25,000 nt of DNA from the NCBI RefSeq assembly GCF_002999335.1, contig NW_020312138.1, positions 50,001 through 75,000 on the forward strand, given 5' to 3'. Each line of letters opens with the position of its first letter. Within the stretch, counting starts at the first letter, position 1. This DNA is from Cyclospora cayetanensis (lineage: Eukaryota; Apicomplexa; Conoidasida; Eucoccidiorida; Eimeriidae). The position numbers were made by a program, and so were the translations under genes. The notes under the pieces are model-generated. The model made no database searches. It had not been told where the DNA came from and worked only from the letters and a program-made list of their open reading frames with translations. Below, in pieces: positions 1 through 15,400 of this stretch.

Positions 1-12
1 TTTGCGTGACAG

Positions 13-4039
<4,027 letters not shown>

Positions 4040-4371
4040 CTGGTATCAGTGCTCTCTGCCCTGTCAGCTGCTAATTCTAATTCAGTACACTCTACTGCGT
4101 TTTGATCTCGTGGTCGTTCGTCTGCCTTTTAGTAACCGAATCGGCATCTAGCCAATGGGCTAGTCAGGTAGTTGCTAGCGAGCTGCTCCCGGGTGCGCAA
4201 AAAAGGTAGCGCCTTGCAAGCAGTGCTGAAGTGTACCGAAATTGGTGGATAAGTTCTTTTAATGCGAGAGTTGAAAAGATGTATCTGTTTGCTCTTACGC
4301 TCACGCCGCGTTTCCTGTACGTGATGTGTACTTTTCTTTGACGTCTTTAACCTCTTTTCCTTTTGCTTCAG

Positions 4372-4678
4372 GAGGCGCGGTGCTGCTCCCCAAGCAAGAC
4401 ATCTTGCAGTACAGGTCTTTAGCTGCCGACGGCCGAAGAAGAAGAGGGGTCGCCCCCGGAATCGAGCCGTGTCGACAAGACAGGACCTTAAAAAGTTCTT
4501 TGGGGGAAAATGGGGGGCAGGATGCGCACTCCGTGGCCTAGCTTCGCTTCCTGAACAGTATCATGAACGGGATGTATACCTGGCACAGGGTGGCAGCTCT
4601 GTAACGAACCACCCGGGTGCAACGCATTCAGCTTTCCCTGCTAGTCTGACCCTGCAGAGTGGTGGCGGATGTACGTGA
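4372..4678 (+). CDS. Possible extra C-terminal exon with AT-hook
   Basis: A long pyrimidine run ending in CAG at 4369-4371 is a very good splice acceptor. In the frame starting with the single base at 4372, the sequence stays open to a TGA at 4676-4678 and encodes the basic AT-hook core PKKKRGRPRNR (about 4432-4464), a motif that binds the minor groove of AT-rich DNA. Brg1/Snf2 proteins often carry an AT-hook after the SnAC region, so this could be an alternative or additional 3' exon of the upstream SNF2 gene. The acceptor needs a phase-2 donor; I did not find a convincing one before the stop at 4037-4039. It could also be the start of a separate small gene. The 3' limit is only the end of the open frame. 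Confidence 0.4.
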
Positions 4679-5583
4679 ATGTGCAATGTTGCTTGCAGAG
4701 CCTGGAATGTCACAGCCGATTCTTGCAGCGCACTGTGTAGCGTCAGGTGTTGTGTTGCGTATGTTAATTGTTTACTTATCGGTGCCTCAACGCGCGTATT
4801 CAAGACGCGAATCCGTCGTATCTAGGAGCGCCGAAAGAACAGTCAAACCGCTTGCTTATAGGTGCTGGTGTCAGAGATAGAGCGAAAAGCGAAACCGATT
4901 CGACGGGTTTATTGAGTTGCAGAGGTGGAAAAAAAAGTGCACATGGGGGCATCATTAGACGCCCAGTACTGCATTCGCTGTTGGGATACACCCCAGATGT
5001 GTTCTCAGCAGGCCTCAGGAGTCGTGATTATGCCGATCAGCCTTCCTTGTATAGTGCTTGACGATTAGATAGTTTTCGCGCAATTTGAGCCAACAATATC
5101 AAAGAGAGGGCTGCAGACATGACGTAGCCACGGGGTCTTAAAAGACCCTCTCTCGCCTCGGCAGCAGCCGCGCCGGCGGGAGAGGCAGCAGGGCAGGAGC
5201 ACTAGCGCGAGTGGCGAAAGGTTTTTCACTGCTTATGCATCGCAGATATACGATTTTTGCGTGTCCTTCCACTTAATTCTTTTCAAAAGCGCACTTAGTG
5301 TGCGGCCGCGTGCGTTGCAGCCTCCTACAGGCAGCCCGTTCAAATCGGCGTCGGTGCATAGGGGCCCACACAACCTCTGCGCTGGCCTTATTTCGGGCAA
5401 TTTCCGACACAAATATTTTGTTGGGCTTGGAAAATAGCAAGGCGTTCAAAGGTGAAGGACGTCGAATAGATCTCGAGAGCTTTGTGCAGGGCGGCGTCAC
5501 ACGCTGCGCCGTTCCCACCAGTGGTCTCCTAGGGCGAAGGCCGAGTTGAACGGCCGCGGCTGCAGCGCAGCCAGCTGCAGCGC
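4679..5583. other. Intergenic stretch, no gene seen
   Basis: This separates the SNF2/AT-hook region from the SET-domain gene. It holds only short open frames without recognisable motifs. A small hairpin (7-bp arms gggtctt/aagaccc, about 5132-5147) is present. It presumably includes the promoter and 5' UTR of the SET gene, but I see no specific promoter element. Confidence 0.5.
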
Positions 5584-8500
5584 ATGCATCGAGGAGAAAT
5601 GCATCTCCCCAGTTGCTGCGAGCAAGCGGCTGCAGCCACGGGGACTCGTTTGAACCTGCTACGGTGCGCGCGTTCAAACGAGGTCAGTCAGGGTGTAAAG
5701 ACACCGAAAATGGCAAAGGGGGGATTCACGGCCCCACTTCTCAGCAGGGGCAATTCGACGCGTTGCAGCAAGGGAGGGTCTTCAGACGAACTCCTGCAGG
5801 AGCTTCCCCAAGCGCAGCAACACCCTAGTTCTAGCAAGCCGGCTGGCTCTGCTACTGTCATGCGTCGGCGATCGGGGGCACTGACTCTCTGCAAGCAAAG
5901 CAGCGAAGCCGCTGCTGCGGAGGATACGGCCGCCTTCGCAGCAGCAGCTGCTGCTGCAACAGCGGGGATCTCGCGAAGAACGCGGAGCAGCCTGGCGACT
6001 CCAGCAAATGGTGGGAACATGGCGAGTGGCTCGTCAAGAGACCACCCTCCTCCTTGTTGTAGGCCCCCCCCCTGCTTTGCATTCCCAAATACGCATGATC
6101 CTGTCGAGCATGTGGCTTTGACGTATCCGGGGGGCCCCATTGCTTTTGCTTCCCATGCGGAGGCATTGGCCTCCTCCTCTTTTGTTAAACGGAGGTGGGC
6201 GATCATGCTGCTGGTGCTCGTGTTGGTGGCTGCTGCTGCCGCTACTTCCGCTGTCGTCTTCCTGCAGCACAAAGACGCCCTCACGAGGCTTTTTTTTTCT
6301 AGTCGCTACTGCTCACAGGCAGAGTGGCCGCAAGGGCAGCAGCTACACGCAAATGGAAACACGCTGGAGCTGGATTACACTGCGCAGCAACCACCACGAC
6401 CACCTCTTCAGCAGCAGATCATCTTGGGACCTGCCGCGAATGATGCATCCGCTGCAGATGCTGCTGCTGCGACTACTGATGCTGTCAGAGGCAAAGGGGC
6501 TTATGGTGCTGCTGCTGCTGCAGGAACAGCATACAAGACTTCCATAGAGGGGGAGGGAGTCTCTTCGCAGGAAAGACCCTCTGAGGGGATCCAGCGGAAG
6601 CTCCTGCCTGGAGTGCCGCTGCAAAAGCAGCTTGCAGCAGACGGAGCGTGGCTTCTGCCATCTTCGAAGTCTCTTTCTGGCCTTATTATAGGCGTGGTAC
6701 AAGAGGGGGCCCACGTTGAGGCCCCTCCGGAGGACCTTGTGGAGGTGTGGAGACAGAGAAGTCCTCAATGTGGGGAGCAAGCGACAAGAGGCGCAGGGAT
6801 CGTAGCGGAGGATACACCCCGAGGGGCCCCCTTGCTGCGGCTACCCAGAGCTCTGCTACTGTCAACTGCAGACGCTCCAGCCTTCATTAGAGACAACTGT
6901 CTGCTAGAGAGCAGCAGACCTAGGCAAAAGCAGCAGAAACAGCTCACGCCGTGCAGCTCTGAGGAACTGCTGGCAGTCCTCTTGGTGAAGGAGTTGCTGT
7001 TGCTGAGGCATCTGCGGATGCAAGAGCCGACAGCAGCAGCAGCAGCAGCCTCAGGCTGCCTGCTACACACGAACAAGCGGAATGCGCCTTACTTCGGGCC
7101 GTTCTTGTGGAAGGCCTTGTCTCTAGTGCTGCCACACCAGGCTGAGCAGCAGCAACATCTGCAGCAACAACTGCTGCATTTAGTCCGAGGCTCCCTAGCC
7201 GCTGAGCTATCAGACGCAACACAGGACGACATCAAGATGGCTGTCTCCCTGGTGCACGCTCGGAGTGTGTGGGATGGTGAAGGACATGTCGCTGTCTCAG
7301 CTCTTGATGAGCTTCAAGCATACCACTGGTCAGGCAGCCAAGCAATCTTTTTGGACCTGCTGCTGCTGCTGCTCTTTCTCTTGTTACTGCTCTTGACATT
7401 TGATATATGGTGTTGGTGGTGTTTCTTTAAGCTGAGTAGCGCTCGGCAAGCATCGCACGCCCCTGCAGCAGACATCAGTGATGGAGAGGATCTTTCTTCT
7501 CATGGGCATACTCTGCCGCCTAGTGCTGCTGCATGCTTGTTGCTTCAGGAATTCAGACTGGGCAATCCAGCACGAAACCTCTGCAGAAGGCCTCGTTTGG
7601 AGGGCTCCTCGGGATATACGACGCGGCGAAAACGTGGGCCATACTAGAGTTTATGTGAACTCCAAGCCATGAAGTACCAAGAATGCTCTTAAAAGAGACC
7701 TTTCCTTGCTCTTGCACACTCCTGTCAATGATATTTCTTCCGCGTGAAAGCGTTTTGCGGCGTCTCCGCGTATACGCTAACTAACGGCTACCATATGGAA
7801 AGTCTTTAATTTCACACTATTTGCCTGAGTGACCAGACACCTTGGCCCTGTATTTTGCATGCGATGCACTGGGTGCCTCTAGGGCCTGTATAGCAGCATG
7901 CGCAAGCTTGTGGCCTGCCTCTTTTCGCGTTCCTGCCTCTCAGCTATTCGTAAACTATGGGCAGTACAGCAACGCCCATCTCCTATTTCACTTTGGTGTG
8001 GAGTTGTCGGGAAATCCTTGGGGTCCTGCCTTCTTTTGGAGAACAGATATAGGGGAGATTCCCTACGCGGCACTGCCCAACGGTGAATCAAGTGCCCCTT
8101 TTCATCCTTGCTGATCTTTCAGCTTCCTTGATGCTTTCTGGATGGCTGGCAGGGACGCTCGCGACTTCCGGATATCCTCTTTGGCCTTGTCTCTAGGCTT
8201 GTCACCGCGCGCTCAACTTTGCATGTTTTTTTCTGTCTGGCTCTGCCTATTGCGATAATCCGCTGTGTCCCTCTATTGTACGTCCTAGTTTCATGCTTCA
8301 CGAATTGTCTCTCCCTCTCGCTGAGAATTGAAGGCCAAGGCCCCTCCAATATGCCCGTTTGTGTCTTTTTCAGCAGTAACATCCGTCTCCATTCTGCGCT
8401 CGGCTGTATCTTCTTCGTCCGCCCTCCCTTTATGGCTCCAAGGCAGTGCGTGGGCCCCCAAGGAGGGGCCCTGTCATCCTCCCCTGGAGGGCCCCTCTTG

Positions 8501-9193
8501 CGCTGCACCCAAGCTGGACTTTGAAGAACCCCGCGCGGATCGCGTCTTTAGCGCTCAGGTTCGCTATAAATATGTATATTTATATTTCTGCTCATGGGAT
8601 TCTTGCTGCTCTTCCATGAGCGCCAACTCGTGCGTGCGCCCGCACCGAGTGTATGTACATGTCGCGTGGACTGACCGACTCATTCGGTGCTTTGTTTGCT
8701 GCAGGCCATGAGCCCCGACGGGCAAATCGGCATTATTTGCGATCAACGCGTATTTACCTTGCGCGCATTCGGACGAGGAGCCTTTGTGCTCTCTCTCTTT
8801 GGGGCCGTCGGAGGAGTGGATGCCACGGTTTATAAGTGTGTTCGAGTCCTCAGATTTGGGGAGGTTACTGATGCATTAGAGCGCGAAGTCTTGACCAGTC
8901 GTTTATTTCATGACGCCTGCAAGCAGCACCACGTGCAGCTGTCTCAGGCAGATCATGTGCTCAAAGGGGGCATAGCAGCTACTGAGAATCAGCTGCTGTT
9001 GCTCCAGCGAACAGGTCCGCCTGCAGCACTAGAGGAGGCCAGTGAAGAGCTGCATCGACTCAAGGCAATGCAGAGAGCAGCCCGCGGCAACAAACTATTC
9101 ACTGACAAGTGCATACGGTACTTCTCGAAAATCGTTTCCGCGCTTCATCAAAAGAAAAGAGGAGCAAGGCGCAGAAATACACATCGGACCTGA
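5584..9193 (+). CDS. Membrane-anchored SET-domain lysine methyltransferase (SETD3/SETD6/LSMT-like)
   Basis: Exons 5584-7328, 7549-7633, 7944-8082, 8374-8558 and 8705-9193 join in consistent phases to give 880 aa. The N-terminal 200 residues are low complexity (poly-Ala, Ser). Residues about 205-227 form one membrane segment (IMLLVLVLVAAAAATSAVVF). SET-N features follow at about 400-427 (GAGIVAEDTPRGAPLLRLPR), then PYFGPFLWKAL (502-512) and, across two introns, SAEGLVWRAPRDIRRGEN | LFVNYGQYSNAHLLFHFG, matching the SET C-terminal block with its catalytic Tyr. The last exon (LRFGE, VLTSRLFHDACK, then a helical stretch) resembles the Rubisco-LSMT substrate-binding domain. The family transfers methyl groups from SAM to protein lysines (histidine in SETD3). 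The usual Asn-His SAM-contact motif is not evident. The in-frame ATG at 5710 (gaaaATGGc) has a better start context than 5584. The substrate is unknown. Confidence 0.75.
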
Positions 9194-12100
9194 GTGTGGG
9201 CTGTAACGTATACACCAACACTGACACTGCAGCCGAAGAATCATCAGCAGCAGAAAATGCAGTTTGCAGCGTGGAGGACAGAGCGCTGCCTCCCTTATTT
9301 CCAGCAGTATCAGACAGTCAAGGCATACGTTTTGCTGACTTAGCTAAAGTGTTTTGAGGAACTCGAATAAGTTTTGCTTGCGGGTGCTAAATGTCGGTAG
9401 TACACCCCGTTGAAATCTTCAACATGCAGAGCTGCATCACGGGGCAGGTGGCAAGACCCAACATTAGGGCCTACAGTACTAAATTCAAGGGGTCACCGAC
9501 TTCGAATAGGCTGCTGGAGCAGTGAATACTTGGGAGACAAACCGTGCTGTGGTGGGATGGATTAGTGCACCTCTGCAACCTTGTAGAGACGCCAGGAGCC
9601 AATCACTCGAGCAAGGCGGCAGCAGTGCCATTAAAAATTGTTTACTTGCACAGGAACTTAGAAACATCTAGCTCACGTGAAGCCGTTGGCACCACTTCTT
9701 CAAATCCCTTAGCAAGGTGAAATACACATACAGCCTGCAGTGTCGGGTGGGGCTCTATGCCTTCGATGTGCGCCTCTTTCGATGGTATTTTCGCACCTGG
9801 AAGAGTTGCATCATGGGAGGGATTCCTCCCCTTGACAGGCGAAATTGTGGTTTGCTATAGCTAGCTACGGTATGCTGTCGTACAGAGTGGCGCCTAGTGA
9901 GCCACTCAAGTGCACAGAAGGCGCGAAGCGTGCTTGTCTGCAACAGGCGTTTGGCTGGGTAGGATAGACAGCTTTGGGTTCAGCTAAGTTCAATGTGGCT
10001 AGTAATGTAGAGATTCGAATACTTGGCTGTTTTCTTCATGTATCTTATTCCCTGAAGAGTGTGCTCTGCTCCATATAAGAAGCCGCACTATTGTATGCGT
10101 GCGCGCAAGATGGTTTGTGAAGCTAGCTGAAAATGCTCAGTGTGCGTTGAGGGTGCAGCTACGCGCACCTTAGCTGCGCGTCGTAAGGGGAACCGCAGAA
10201 AAGCAGGCAGGTGAGGGAGGAAGCTATTCAAAAGAGAGCTTCAATAAATTTCTATGTACTTTATTGAGTCGGGAGTTGAGTGCTCTGGAGAGACCCTGGA
10301 TGGAGCATTTCATTAGCTCTTTTGAGCGAGAGTGCTCGCTAGGGGCCTTGCCCTAGACAGCTCTTCCATTGAACCGTAACAAGTATGCGCACCGCCTGGA
10401 TTAGAGAAGAGTGGAGCAACTCTCAAGGAATGGTGTAGGATATCCATGGGGGAGCTGCAAGGCACTGGGGACTTTAGGATGACTGTAGGCTTGACGGGAA
10501 ACCAATCGTACATCTTGCCCAACACGCACATTATAGCTAGTTGTTGTGAAGGATGTTGGTTCCGGTTCGCCTACCTGAGGACTCGGTTAGAAAGCGTCAT
10601 TTTCTCCATGGCGGTACGAGGGCCGGCCGGGGGCTCTCGGAAGGCGTCACTTTGTATCCAGCACTTGCCCTGGCATTTTTCGAATCTTCCGTATTTTAGT
10701 GAGAAAGCTGACCAATGTGTCCTCGGCATTCGCAGTAGTAGAGAGCACTACTCCTAAGTTGCTATCTAAACACTAGGTGTGCCCTGGTCGATTGCTAGCC
10801 AAGCACTATCTGTGCCTGGGGCAGCTTCGCTCGAGATGACTTTGGAGCTGGGTGTATATGGCTGACTACTTTTAGTCCAATGTGATCCACTTGATCTGCG
10901 TTCCTTGAGGATTCAATGTGAAATGACTGTAGGAGAGTATACAGTTCGGGTTTTGACAAACTGCGCTACTTAGAGGGCACAGCCGGCTCTTCATACTTAG
11001 TTTCAGGGATGTGCAGCTGTACTCTAGGCAAGCAGTAGTCTGTATGCGTGCTGAGAGTTCGCTGAAAGCATATTACTTTCCTAGGATAACATGGAGGACA
11101 CTCTCGGTGAAAGGCCACGACAATACTCAGTGGAGAATCGCGAGCCGCCCGCCGCGAATAGCTGCTTCACCTTTTATTAGCATCCTCCTGGAATTTTATC
11201 ACGACAGGAGAAAAGACTCTTAGGGTACGCTACACTGCGCCCAAACATTCACTCCCAGGTGCACATCGCAGCTAAGTCGACGAGTAGGGCGCTTGTGGCC
11301 TTGTGGTTTAGGGTGCTAATTACTCTTAATTGGCAACAAATAGCTTGTATGAACAGCCTAACCAGGGAGTAGGCTCATAACCGACTCCTATTTCGATGTA
11401 GCAGGTTCAGTCTAGAGTTACTGTGGGAAGCTGGGGTCTATGCATACACAAGACGCAACGTTTCACACACCCCTGCATTAGTGCCCACGACAACAGGGTC
11501 TCAAGACAGCGGTAAAAGAAAGCGTATTCTTTTAAAGAGATGCGGATTGTCACCCCTTATACAGCTGTGTATCCAAGTTGCAGGGATCCTTGAGAGGTGA
11601 AGGCAGGCGGTACGACGGTTTTGCATACACGGACAACACTTCCAAGCGAGCCCGCTATTGGTTGTAGAACCCGCACTGCAAACCTAACCACACGATCGCG
11701 CACTTACCATTAGGCATCCCGCACGTGTGTAAGGGGCATTAGACGCGCAGTCGAGCACAGCACGCTTCCCAGAAAGCAACATGTGCGACTCTACCCTTTG
11801 CGCATTCGACCCCTTGCCAGCCCTCTCCGTGCGTTTTAGGAGTCCTGTTCAAGTCAGGAATGCATGCTTGGAGAAGACAAAAATTACGGATTTGGATGGC
11901 GCTATGCAGAGGAGGAGAATGCAGCATGCGCTTGGGCCCGGGGGGGGGGGTTCGGGGCTGTGTGTGGAGGCGAGGCGTGGGGAGGCTCCTCTTTGGTGCG
12001 AAAGAAGGAACTCACAGAGGAGGAGAAAACGGTGGCTAATTGTCCCTGAATTGCAGCAAGAAGGCGTCTCGTGTCTTTGGCAGCAGCAGCAGCAGCAGCA

Positions 12101-12434
12101 GCCCGCGCAGCAACGGAACAACCCATACGCGCCTCGCGAACTCTCTGCCAACACACCCCAGCGGCACTATTTATTCTCTTGACGCGGCCGCTGTCTCCAA
12201 TCGTCTTCTTTTCTATATTTAGCGAATTCCGTCTGCTTCTCTGCTCGAGGGACCGCGAGGCCGACACCCAGTTGTGGACTGTCTTTTGAATTCAAATCAC
12301 GTTGAAACCCGGGCCCTCTCGGCAGCTTTTCTGTGCTGCCTTTCTGGCCCCTTAACTCCACCAGATACAGGAGTCTGTTCCATTGTTGCATCTCTGGACG
12401 CTGTCACCCCGTGCCTTGGAAGCCTGCAAACACA
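9194..12434. other. Long region without a recognisable gene
   Basis: About 3.2 kb between the SET gene and CCT gamma. Open frames are short, have no familiar motif and no coherent splice chain. An alternative frame overlapping the end of the SET gene stays open to 9357. A noncoding-looking (CAG)7 tract lies at about 12082-12104 and a G run at about 11939-11950. I see no tRNA, rRNA or transposon relic. The distal part should contain the CCT gamma promoter. Confidence 0.5.
12082..12104. repeat. CAG trinucleotide tract upstream of CCT gamma
   Basis: About seven consecutive CAG units lie some 330 bases before the CCT gamma start codon. All frames around it give only homopolymer peptides (poly-Ser, poly-Ala, poly-Gln) in short frames without homology, so it is probably UTR or intergenic. 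Confidence 0.75.
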
Positions 12435-15400
12435 ATGATACGGCCAAGGGGTCCCGTTCTCGTCCTCAAGCAGAATACCAAACGCGAAACTGGGCGCAAG
12501 GCGCAGCTAGCCAACATCCAGGTGCGCATGCCTTTCTCCATGCGTGTTTGGTAGGCGTATATATATATGTATGTATCTGCACGTCCAGGTGTATGCATGC
12601 TCATGCGTCCAAGTGTATTCCGGCACCTGCCGATCGCATGAGCTGGTCTGGTTCTCCAGGAATGCTGCCTGCGGGGAAAGGGATGTGTCTCCCCTTTTCA
12701 CCCTCTGCAGCGAGCGAGTAGACACGAGGGTTCAGATCTTGCTTTCCTCTGCCATAGAGAGAGGCCAAAGTGGCAGGCTTCAGAACGGCGGGATCTAATT
12801 CGAAGCGTGTGCGTGGGTCGATCAGGCTAGCAAGGCGATTGCAGATATCGTTAGGACTACACTGGGGCCATCGTCGATGTTGAAGATGCTTCTGGATCCT
12901 ATGGGCGGCATTGTTCTTACCAATGATGGAAACTCCATTTTGCGCGAAGTAGGCTACGCAGAAATCTGCTGGCGTGACAAACGTGGTTATCGCGCACCTG
13001 GTTTTTGTCGAAGCTCTCTCGTCGCACGTTTTCCACCTTCGTTAGGCCGCTGCTGCGCGACTCTTGCACTCCAGTCCGAATTGCTGCTAATACTCTTCGC
13101 GCGGTGTCTGGGTGTGGGCCTGGGGGAAATTTTTTCATGTACTCAGGTGGATGTCGCTCATCCTGCTGCCAAGACGATGATCGAGCTGTCTCGATCACAG
13201 GATGAGGAGGCCGGGGATGGAAGCACATCTGTAGTTGTCCTCTCAGGAGAGCTTCTGTCTTGCTCGGTGGATCTCTTAGAGAAGCAGCAGCTGCATCCCG
13301 CTGTCATTTCTCGCGGATTCATGCGGGCTCTAGAGGATGCCTTGGGGTTCCTTGATGAACTGTCGAGGTGTATAGACACCTCGGACGACAGCAAAGTCGT
13401 AGAGACACTGGATGCGTGCTTGAACACGAAATTCGCATCACGGTGGCAAGGCCTTCTCAGTTCCATGGCCCTTAAAGCCGTTCGCAAGATCGCAAGACAG
13501 TTGCCATCAGGCAAAACGGAAATTGATATCAAGTCAGGCTTACCCTCACTTCTCCTTTCTAGCCCACCCATGAGGGTGTGCATGCGTTAACGTATATGCC
13601 AAGGGGGATGTATGAAATATGCGGGGTCGAGAGAGAGAGGTAGCCGCACGGGAGAGCAGCAAAAGTATTCAAGGAGGAGGAAGGAGGCCAGTCCCTCTGT
13701 TTTCTTTCTGTCGTCCTCTCTCTCTGTCTGCCTTCTTCTTGCGCTCTCTTTCTGTCTGTCTTTTTCTGTGTGTGTACTTGTGTGCATGTGTGTGCATGCA
13801 CGTATGTATATATATGTATGCATGTATATATGTATGTATGTATGCGTATCCGCGTCTAAATAATACTCTCATAGTGCCCTTCGCTCTTGCTCGCTCTCAA
13901 CGGTAATTTGCCGTGTATGCACACCTCGTGTCCATCAGGAGATACTGCAAGGTAGAAAAGGTTCCGGGTGGGAGTATTGAAGAGAGCTGCATGTTGAATG
14001 GCCTGATGATAAACAAGGACGTTACCCATCCTAAGATGAAGCGACTGATAAAGAATCCAAAGGCAAGTTCAGATGATGCTAGTGCACCCATGTTCTGGCT
14101 CATGCGCACAACGCAACTCTCTCCCTGACCATCTGCCTCTTCCTCTTCTTCGTCTTCCACGGCGTTTCATTCATCGCCAAGTATTTTCTTTTCTGCATGG
14201 GGCCTCCTGCCTCTTTCCTTTGGTCCACGCTTTAACGCTGCGTCTTTCTCTCTTTCTCTCTCTCTGTTGCCACTGCGGAATCGCTGGCGCTGTGCGTGTG
14301 TGCTTCGCAGGTTTTACTTCTAGACTGCCCTCTTGAATACAAGAAGGGGGAGAGCCAGGCAAGTGTCGAGGTGACCAAAGAAGACGAATGGCGACGTTTG
14401 CTGGAGCAGGAGGAGCAGGAGGTTCATGCGATGTGTCAAGGCATCATTGAGAGTGGTGCTACGGTCGTTATCACTGAAAAAGGCGTCTCAGACTTAGCGC
14501 AACACTTCCTCGTCAAGGCAGGGATCAGCGTTATCCGGAGAGTTCGCAAGACAGACAACAACAGAATCAGCAGAGCCACCGGTGCCACCATTGTGTCACG
14601 CACAGACGAAATTCTCGAATCGGACTTGGGAACTAAATGTGGCCTCTTCCAAGTCAAGAAAATTGGTGAGCGCCTGCCTGTTTTCACCCGCAGCTGCGAG
14701 GTTTGCCTGCCGCTTTCCCTGCACGCGCGAAGGGGGACGCGTGTGTCGTGCTGCTTTTTTTCGCAAGGGCTGGCAGGAAACTGCTGCCCAGCTCTGTCTA
14801 TCTGGATAGACACGTCGTACATCATTGTACAGCGGGGTGGCTTGAATTATGCCGTTTAAAGGAGGCAGCGTCATACCTCCACACTTCGCACACGGTATAC
14901 TCGAGCGTGCATGCGCATGGATGCCTTTACGGCCTTTTTGCTACGTTAACGGGGTGTAATTGTGGCGATATTTGTGGGGGGGCGGGGTGGGGGTTCTTGC
15001 TCGCTTCTTCAGGAGACGAGTACTTTACCTTCTTGCTAGAATGCGAAGAAGGCTCTGCATGCACCATCGTGCTTCGGGGTGGCAGCAAGGATGTTCTCAA
15101 TGAGGTTGAGCGGTGAGGTTCCACAAACGTGTAGAATACAAACGCCTCTAGATAGTTGACGCGTGTGTTTCTCGCACTCAGCATCTGGCTCTAGTTTTCC
15201 AATTGCCCTTTTTTCCTTGTTTTGTGAAAGCCTCTCGCCCCGCCTTGGCACTTTCTCTGTGCATGAGGTTTTTTTAATCACTTCTGTTCCACACACACCT
15301 CTTCGTGCATGTTCTTCCTGCCTGTTCCTTGGCCACTCATCACAGCTGCTCCGCTCATCTTCTGCGGCGTGCCCTGTGTGCGCTGTTTGTCTCCTTCACC

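Noticed and set aside
5688..6284. Long minus-strand frame opposite the first SET exon
   Set aside because: It mirrors the poly-Ala coding tracts and has no motif or splice context of its own.
10153..10180. Small inverted repeat acgcgca/tgcgcgt
   Set aside because: Seven-base arms are expected by chance in this amount of sequence.
10000..10385. B-box-like sequences (agattcgaatac, ggttcaatgg on the minus strand) suggesting tRNA genes
   Set aside because: No flanking acceptor stem, anticodon arm or A box could be folded around them.
11781..12182. 133-residue plus-strand frame with a poly-Gln run upstream of CCT gamma
   Set aside because: Outside the CAG repeat it shows no conserved sequence; the same stretch is open in several frames because of the repeat.
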